DNA of 64,000 nucleotides from Brevibacillus sedimenti (GTDB taxonomy: Bacteria; Bacillota; Bacilli; Brevibacillales; Brevibacillaceae): positions 335,501-399,500 of the forward strand of contig NZ_CP064048.1 in assembly GCF_020923495.1 (NCBI RefSeq). Direction: 5' to 3'. The translations under genes were made by a program, and so were the position numbers. Below the pieces are notes generated by a model. That model ran no database searches and was not told where the DNA came from. It saw nothing but the letters and a program-made list of their open reading frames with translations. Below, one piece after another: positions 60,773 through 64,000 of the stretch. Within the stretch, counting starts at the first letter, position 1; every line of letters starts with the position of its first letter.

Positions 60773-61249
60773 ATGGCAGCAATACTTGACAACTTTCCGT
60801 TATGGGCGGCTCTGATTGCCATAGGAATTGCCCAATTGATCAAAATCCCGCTTCACTACATCGCCACCCGGACCTGGCAGTGGTCGCTGATGTTCAGCAC
60901 GGGCGGCATGCCCAGTTCTCATTCGTCCGCAGTAACTGCCCTTTCGACGGCCGTGGGCATCCGGGAAGGGTTCAGCAGCAGCATGTTCGCCATCTCCGCG
61001 ATTATCGGGGTCATCGTCATGTTTGACGCGGCCGGCGTCCGCCGCCATGCCGGCATGCAGGCTGTCGTGCTGAACAAGCTGGTAGACGAATTCAACCATC
61101 TGCTGGAGGGGATGAAGACCTTTAAGGTGCGTCCCAAGCAGGAAAAGGCCCAAAAGCTGAAAGAACTGCTCGGCCACCAGCCGATCGAGGTATTCGTCGG
61201 CGGATGGCTGGGTGTCATGGTCGCGCTGATTACGCATCGGCTGCTGTAG
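60773..61249 (+). CDS. yuiD: Divergent PAP2 membrane phosphatase-like protein (YuiD)
   Basis: A 158-residue membrane protein of the DUF212/divergent PAP2 family. It has FSTGGMPSSHSSAVTALSTAVG, the phosphatase-like SxxSSH motif, and FDAAGVRRHAGMQA, the second conserved His region. It may act on a lipid or isoprenoid phosphate. The ATG at 60773 is 12 nt after AAAGGA; the ATG at 60761 directly abuts that site and is less likely. An extended -10 (TGTTACAAT, 60722-60730) lies upstream. It matches yuiD in the B. subtilis block. Confidence 0.88.
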   Translation: MAAILDNFPLWAALIAIGIAQLIKIPLHYIATRTWQWSLMFSTGGMPSSHSSAVTALSTAVGIREGFSSSMFAISAIIGVIVMFDAAGVRRHAGMQAVVLNKLVDEFNHLLEGMKTFKVRPKQEKAQKLKELLGHQPIEVFVGGWLGVMVALITHRLL

Positions 61250-61321
61250 ACGAAAAGAGACGGACAGAGTTGTCCCGCACCGGAAACGGAGCCGGACAGC
61301 GACGTTTCGGGGAGGGAGAGC

Positions 61322-62101
61322 ATGCGCATCGTTTCCATTTGTCCGAGCAATACGGAAATCCTCTATTACCTGGGACTGGGCGATCAGGTGGTCGGTCTGG
61401 ACGACCACTCCGACTGGCCAGATGAATGGCAGCACCTGCCGCGCGTCGGCCCCGACTTGTCAATTGACATACAGAAAGTGGAGGCGCTGCAGCCCGATCT
61501 GGTTGTCGCCTCGCTCAGCGTTCCCGGTATGGAAAAAAACGTGGAGGAACTGGCGGCTCGTCGGATTCCCCACATCGTGCTGAATCCGTCGCGGATCGCC
61601 GACATTCCCCGCGACATCCTGCTGGTGGGCGAAGCCACCGGTACGATACAAGCCGCCGAACGGCTGGCGCAGCAATTTGCCGAAAGAGTGGAAATAATCC
61701 GTCAGACGGCAGCGAAGCAGAGCACCCGGCCGAAGCTGTATTGGGAATGGTGGCCCAATCCAATCTACACCCCAGGACGGGACAACTGGCTGACCGATGT
61801 AAGCGAAATTGTCGGGGGCGTCAATGTGTTCGCCGACTTTCCCTGTGCCAATGTCAAAGCAACCCCTGACATGGTGCGGGAGCGGAATCCTGATCACGTC
61901 TGCGTCGTCTGGTGCGGCATCGAGCTGCGCCGAATCAAACCGGCAATGATCACCGATCGGCCCGGGTGGGGAGAGATGGACGCCATCCGCCATGGGCACG
62001 TCCATCTGCTGGAAGAAGGACTCTATTGCCGCCCGTCCCCCCGTATTCTCAACGGATTGGAACACCTGGTCAAACTACTGTACCCGGACGATCGCACCTG
62101 A
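61322..62101 (+). CDS. BtuF-like cobalamin/corrinoid-binding-family protein without signal peptide
   Basis: A 259-residue protein with the class III periplasmic-binding fold: RIVSICPSNTEILYYLGLGDQVVGLDDHSDWPDEW, DIQKVEALQPDLVVASLSV and IVGGVNVFADFP. These fit BtuF/FecB-type proteins and the annotation cobalamin-binding protein. It begins directly at the mature domain with no signal peptide or lipobox, so it should be cytosolic. The ATG at 61322 has GGGGAGGGAG upstream. It lies 72 bp after yuiD. A cytosolic role as a corrinoid carrier, sensor or an enzyme-like moonlighter is open. Confidence 0.8.
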   Translation: MRIVSICPSNTEILYYLGLGDQVVGLDDHSDWPDEWQHLPRVGPDLSIDIQKVEALQPDLVVASLSVPGMEKNVEELAARRIPHIVLNPSRIADIPRDILLVGEATGTIQAAERLAQQFAERVEIIRQTAAKQSTRPKLYWEWWPNPIYTPGRDNWLTDVSEIVGGVNVFADFPCANVKATPDMVRERNPDHVCVVWCGIELRRIKPAMITDRPGWGEMDAIRHGHVHLLEEGLYCRPSPRILNGLEHLVKLLYPDDRT

Positions 62102-62127
62102 CCGTTTGATTTCTCCTGTACACAAGC

Positions 62128-62168
62128 AAAGGATTTGCCGCCGGCTCACTCCGGGGCAAATCCTTTTT
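62128..62168 (+). terminator. Bidirectional terminator after the BtuF-like gene
   Basis: AAAGGATTTGCC pairs with GGCAAATCCTTT, followed by TTG after five T. It also serves the convergent yuiC gene. Confidence 0.88.
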
Positions 62169-62188
62169 GTGTTTCCAACCCGCTGCAG

Positions 62189-62806
62189 TCAGTTGATGGG
62201 GTCGGCCATTGCCGCGATTCCTTTTTCGTTGAGTTGGGTCATCATCGCTTCCGTCACCTTGCCGTCGCCGCGGCGGATGACGTACACGTCCAGGGCTTTT
62301 TTGCCCCACTGCTTGTACACATCCTGTTTTGTCTCAAAATAGAGGTCGATCTTGTGGCCGCGAATGGCCCCGCCTTTGTCCGCAACTACGCCGTAACCGT
62401 AACCGGGTATGTAGAGGACCGTTCCCAGCGGAAACACGCGCAGGTCGGCGGCAATGGTGGAGTATTCATCCCGGCGAACCCTTACGCCCGAGTACGTAAT
62501 CCCGTAAGACGGATGGGACGGGTGTTTGCCCGTCGACTCATACCCGGCGTAATACCCGGTCGCCACGACGCGCACCTTGGGATACTGCTCCAGCATCAGT
62601 TCGTTCTTGTCGGTCATCGGGGTGAAGGAGCTGGTGGAAACCGTCCGTTTCTTGACGACCTGCCGGCCATCTCTCATCTCCGAGACGCCGAACACTGTCT
62701 TAACAGAATGGTCTGCCATCACATTGTACCCCAATCCGTCGGTCGCGAATCCGGTCAGTACGGTAACGCCCAGGACGATCATACTCACCAATCGCTTACC
62801 AATCAT
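62189..62806 (-). CDS. yuiC: Exported 3D-domain protein (YuiC, stationary-phase survival lytic type)
   Basis: 205 residues. An N-terminal signal anchor ([21 protein letters not shown]) is followed by a linker and a C-terminal 3D domain (residues about 80-185) with the three Asp that name the family: [25 protein letters not shown] and HKIDLYF. YuiC of B. subtilis is an Sps-type muralytic domain (lytic transglycosylase related to MltA). The ATG at 62806 follows GAGGAGG. Same order as in the yuiABC block. Confidence 0.9.
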   Translation of the reverse strand: MIGKRLVSMIVLGVTVLTGFATDGLGYNVMADHSVKTVFGVSEMRDGRQVVKKRTVSTSSFTPMTDKNELMLEQYPKVRVVATGYYAGYESTGKHPSHPSYGITYSGVRVRRDEYSTIAADLRVFPLGTVLYIPGYGYGVVADKGGAIRGHKIDLYFETKQDVYKQWGKKALDVYVIRRGDGKVTEAMMTQLNEKGIAAMADPIN

Positions 62807-62934
62807 TCTGATATAAACCTCCTCTCGGTACTAGTCTTGTCCCGAAGAGAAGGAAACTATACACAAAATGACCTGATTACAAAAATATTCTGCATCTTGC
62901 GGCACAATCAGCCGGCCTGTGCAGGAGACGCATC

Positions 62935-62963
62935 AAAAAAGGCAGGCCCGCAACAGGCCCGCC
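62935..62963 (-). terminator. Terminator of yuiB
   Basis: GGCGGGCC pairs with GGCCTGCC (one G-U) and is followed by TTTTTT on the minus strand. Confidence 0.75.
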
Positions 62964-62973
62964 AAACCAACGG

Positions 62974-63234
62974 TTAAAACATACGATATCCTTTTTTGCG
63001 CAGCGTTTGAATCGTCCAACCGCTGAGCACGGTTCCCGCCATGCCGCATCCCAGAATGATCGCGTCCCAGGGGCCGGGAACGATTTTTTTGTACACCAAC
63101 GCCCCGACCACTACGCCGCCGACGAGCACCACAGGCAGCCAGGTCGTCCGCAATATCATGTTTATGATAAAGCCGATGCCAAAGCCGAGCACGGCAAACA
63201 GCACAATTGACACCATAAATTGCAGCAAATCCAT
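62974..63234 (-). CDS. yuiB: YuiB family membrane protein
   Basis: An 86-residue protein with three predicted helices (FMVSIVLFAVLGFGIGFIINMI, LPVVLVGGVVVGALVY, AIILGCGMAGTVLSGWTI). Size, hydrophobicity and position between yuiC and yuiA identify it as YuiB; its function is unknown. The ATG at 63234 follows GGAGG by about 12 nt. Confidence 0.82.
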   Translation of the reverse strand: MDLLQFMVSIVLFAVLGFGIGFIINMILRTTWLPVVLVGGVVVGALVYKKIVPGPWDAIILGCGMAGTVLSGWTIQTLRKKGYRMF

Positions 63235-63484
63235 TGACCGTTCAATCCTCCAGCCTTCTGACGTATCGGGATTTCATCTCAAACACGTCCGTTTCCGTTT
63301 TTTAGTGTAGCCCAATCGCAGGATGAGGTCAATTGGAAAAGCGGCGGAACCACTATGGTCGGCTCTAACGCTCGCGTTCGGCGCGGCCCGTGCTCGCCCA
63401 ACAGGGAAGCACAAACTGCACGCTCCGCATCGATTGCGGGGGATCGCCAAAGCCGCATCGCTACGCAGCCCATTTAGAGGTGGC

Positions 63485-63582
63485 GCTCCTTTTCTATGCT
63501 GGGCGTCAAGCGAGCGAGCGGGCCCGATCTCCCATGCACCTCGGACTTTGTCTGCATGCTGAGAGCCGACTTTGGTCGGCTC
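63485..63582 (-). repeat. Dispersed hairpin-tailed repeat, copy 3
   Basis: On the minus strand an 8-bp hairpin (GAGCCGAC-CAAA-GTCGGCTC, 63563-63582) is followed by TCAGCATGCAGACAAAGTCC, then GCATGGGAGATCGGGCCCGC, TCGCTCGCTTGACGCCCAGC. The stem sequence again differs while pairing is kept. It begins 2 bp after the yuiA stop, same strand. Confidence 0.82.
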
Positions 63583-63584
63583 AG

Positions 63585-63731
63585 CTATGCCTTGACGGCA
63601 GAAGCGGTCGGCATCGGTGCGGACAAAGTCCCGGTGCCGTCACAGCCCGGACAGTTCTCAGTGCCGCCCAGCAGCAGTTGGAAATACCCCTGTCCCTTGC
63701 AGTACGGGCATTGTTCTTGTTCGCTTCTCAT
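63585..63731 (-). CDS. yuiA: YuiA family small zinc-finger-like protein
   Basis: A 48-residue protein with two CxxC pairs arranged like a DnaJ zinc finger: EQCPYCKGQGYFQLLLGG and ENCPGCDGTG. This is the YuiA pattern; function unknown, probably zinc binding. The ATG at 63731 follows AAAGGAGAG. It completes yuiA-yuiB-yuiC and is followed directly by repeat copy 3. Confidence 0.85.
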   Translation of the reverse strand: MRSEQEQCPYCKGQGYFQLLLGGTENCPGCDGTGTLSAPMPTASAVKA

Positions 63732-63850
63732 GGTGATCTCTCCTTTCCCATCCATTCGGGAAATAAATTGTATTTTCTGATTTTTTTGATGTGTCTTACT
63801 ATAGCAGAGAATTCGCAGCCTCGACAACGGGAAAATCACTCGGAAAACAG

Positions 63851-63890
63851 AAAAAAACCGGGATGTAAGCGGCTGCATCCCGGTTTTTCT
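63851..63890. terminator. Strong bidirectional terminator hairpin
   Basis: AAAAACCGGGATG pairs with CATCCCGGTTTTT, with T-runs in both directions. It lies upstream of yuiA and probably ends a gene beyond the right edge or insulates yuiA. The remaining bases to 64,000 hold no gene that I can support. Confidence 0.75.
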
Positions 63891-64000
63891 TGCTCATTCT
63901 CACAAATGCGTGAAGATGGATAGCGCGGGCGTGGCAGCGTGCACGTCTGCCCCGCATTTTACACTGCCCGCGTTTCTTCGCTCTTGTTTTCGCGCTACTC

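Noticed and set aside
61245-61256. TGTAGACGAAAA after yuiD resembling the repeat tail
   Set aside because: It is the yuiD stop region, has no preceding hairpin and does not continue into the conserved tail.

Overview
The window reads as the chromosome of a GC-rich, spore-forming Bacillota member close to Brevibacillus or another Paenibacillaceae genus. This is an inference. It rests on strong GGAGG-type ribosome binding sites, GTG and TTG starts, HemQ (coproporphyrin-dependent haem pathway), an S-layer-homology protein, a class I preQ1 riboswitch, YisL, and a block matching the Bacillus subtilis yui cluster (yuiH, pepA/yuiE, yuiD, yuiC, yuiB, yuiA). I saw no rRNA, tRNA, CRISPR array or intact insertion sequence.

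Layout. 1-2,760: an ABC importer (ATPase cut by the window edge, binding lipoprotein) behind an autoregulated ROK repressor. 2,900-11,550: glycosyltransferase, chemoreceptor, SLH/YcdB-like surface protein, hemQ, murR-nagB and yisL. 11,630-15,393: class I ribonucleotide reductase nrdAB under two NrdR boxes, a cobalamin riboswitch and a terminator. 15,400-24,770: acyl-CoA ligase, then the Leloir operon galK-galT-galE-pgcA with an M24-like gene and a ROK regulator. 24,797-28,782: a small membrane protein, cutC, and the queuosine precursor operon queCDEF behind a preQ1 riboswitch. 28,860-37,180: WG-repeat secreted protein, beta-hydroxyacid dehydrogenase, and a sigma-54 activator divergent from an aldehyde dehydrogenase-DUF779 pair with a clear -24/-12 promoter. 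37,188-39,993: Liv-type binding protein, a decayed L,D-transpeptidase and a SurA-like lipid-anchored or secreted protein. 40,000-43,960: the alkanesulfonate operon ssuADCB with an attenuator-like leader. 44,099-49,288: tripartite tricarboxylate transporter tctBAC and an OmpR-type two-component system. 49,300-53,100: a secreted protein with three near-identical 101-residue repeats, an acidic stalk-domain protein and a membrane acyltransferase. 53,287-55,969: metQNI importer. 55,970-57,390: an AT-rich patch with an NYN-domain gene. 57,411-63,890: the yui-like cluster.

Three themes stand out. Several metabolic operons carry readable control elements in their leaders: NrdR plus B12 for nrdAB, preQ1 for queC, sigma-54 with TGTTCC repeats for the aldehyde dehydrogenase, ROK operators, and an unassigned attenuator for ssu. 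A dispersed element, made of a sequence-variable perfect hairpin followed by a conserved tail beginning CTCAGnnTGYAGACAA, occurs in three long copies and one short copy. Some genes show decay or divergence: the L,D-transpeptidase frameshift and the M24 protein lacking its Asp metal ligands.
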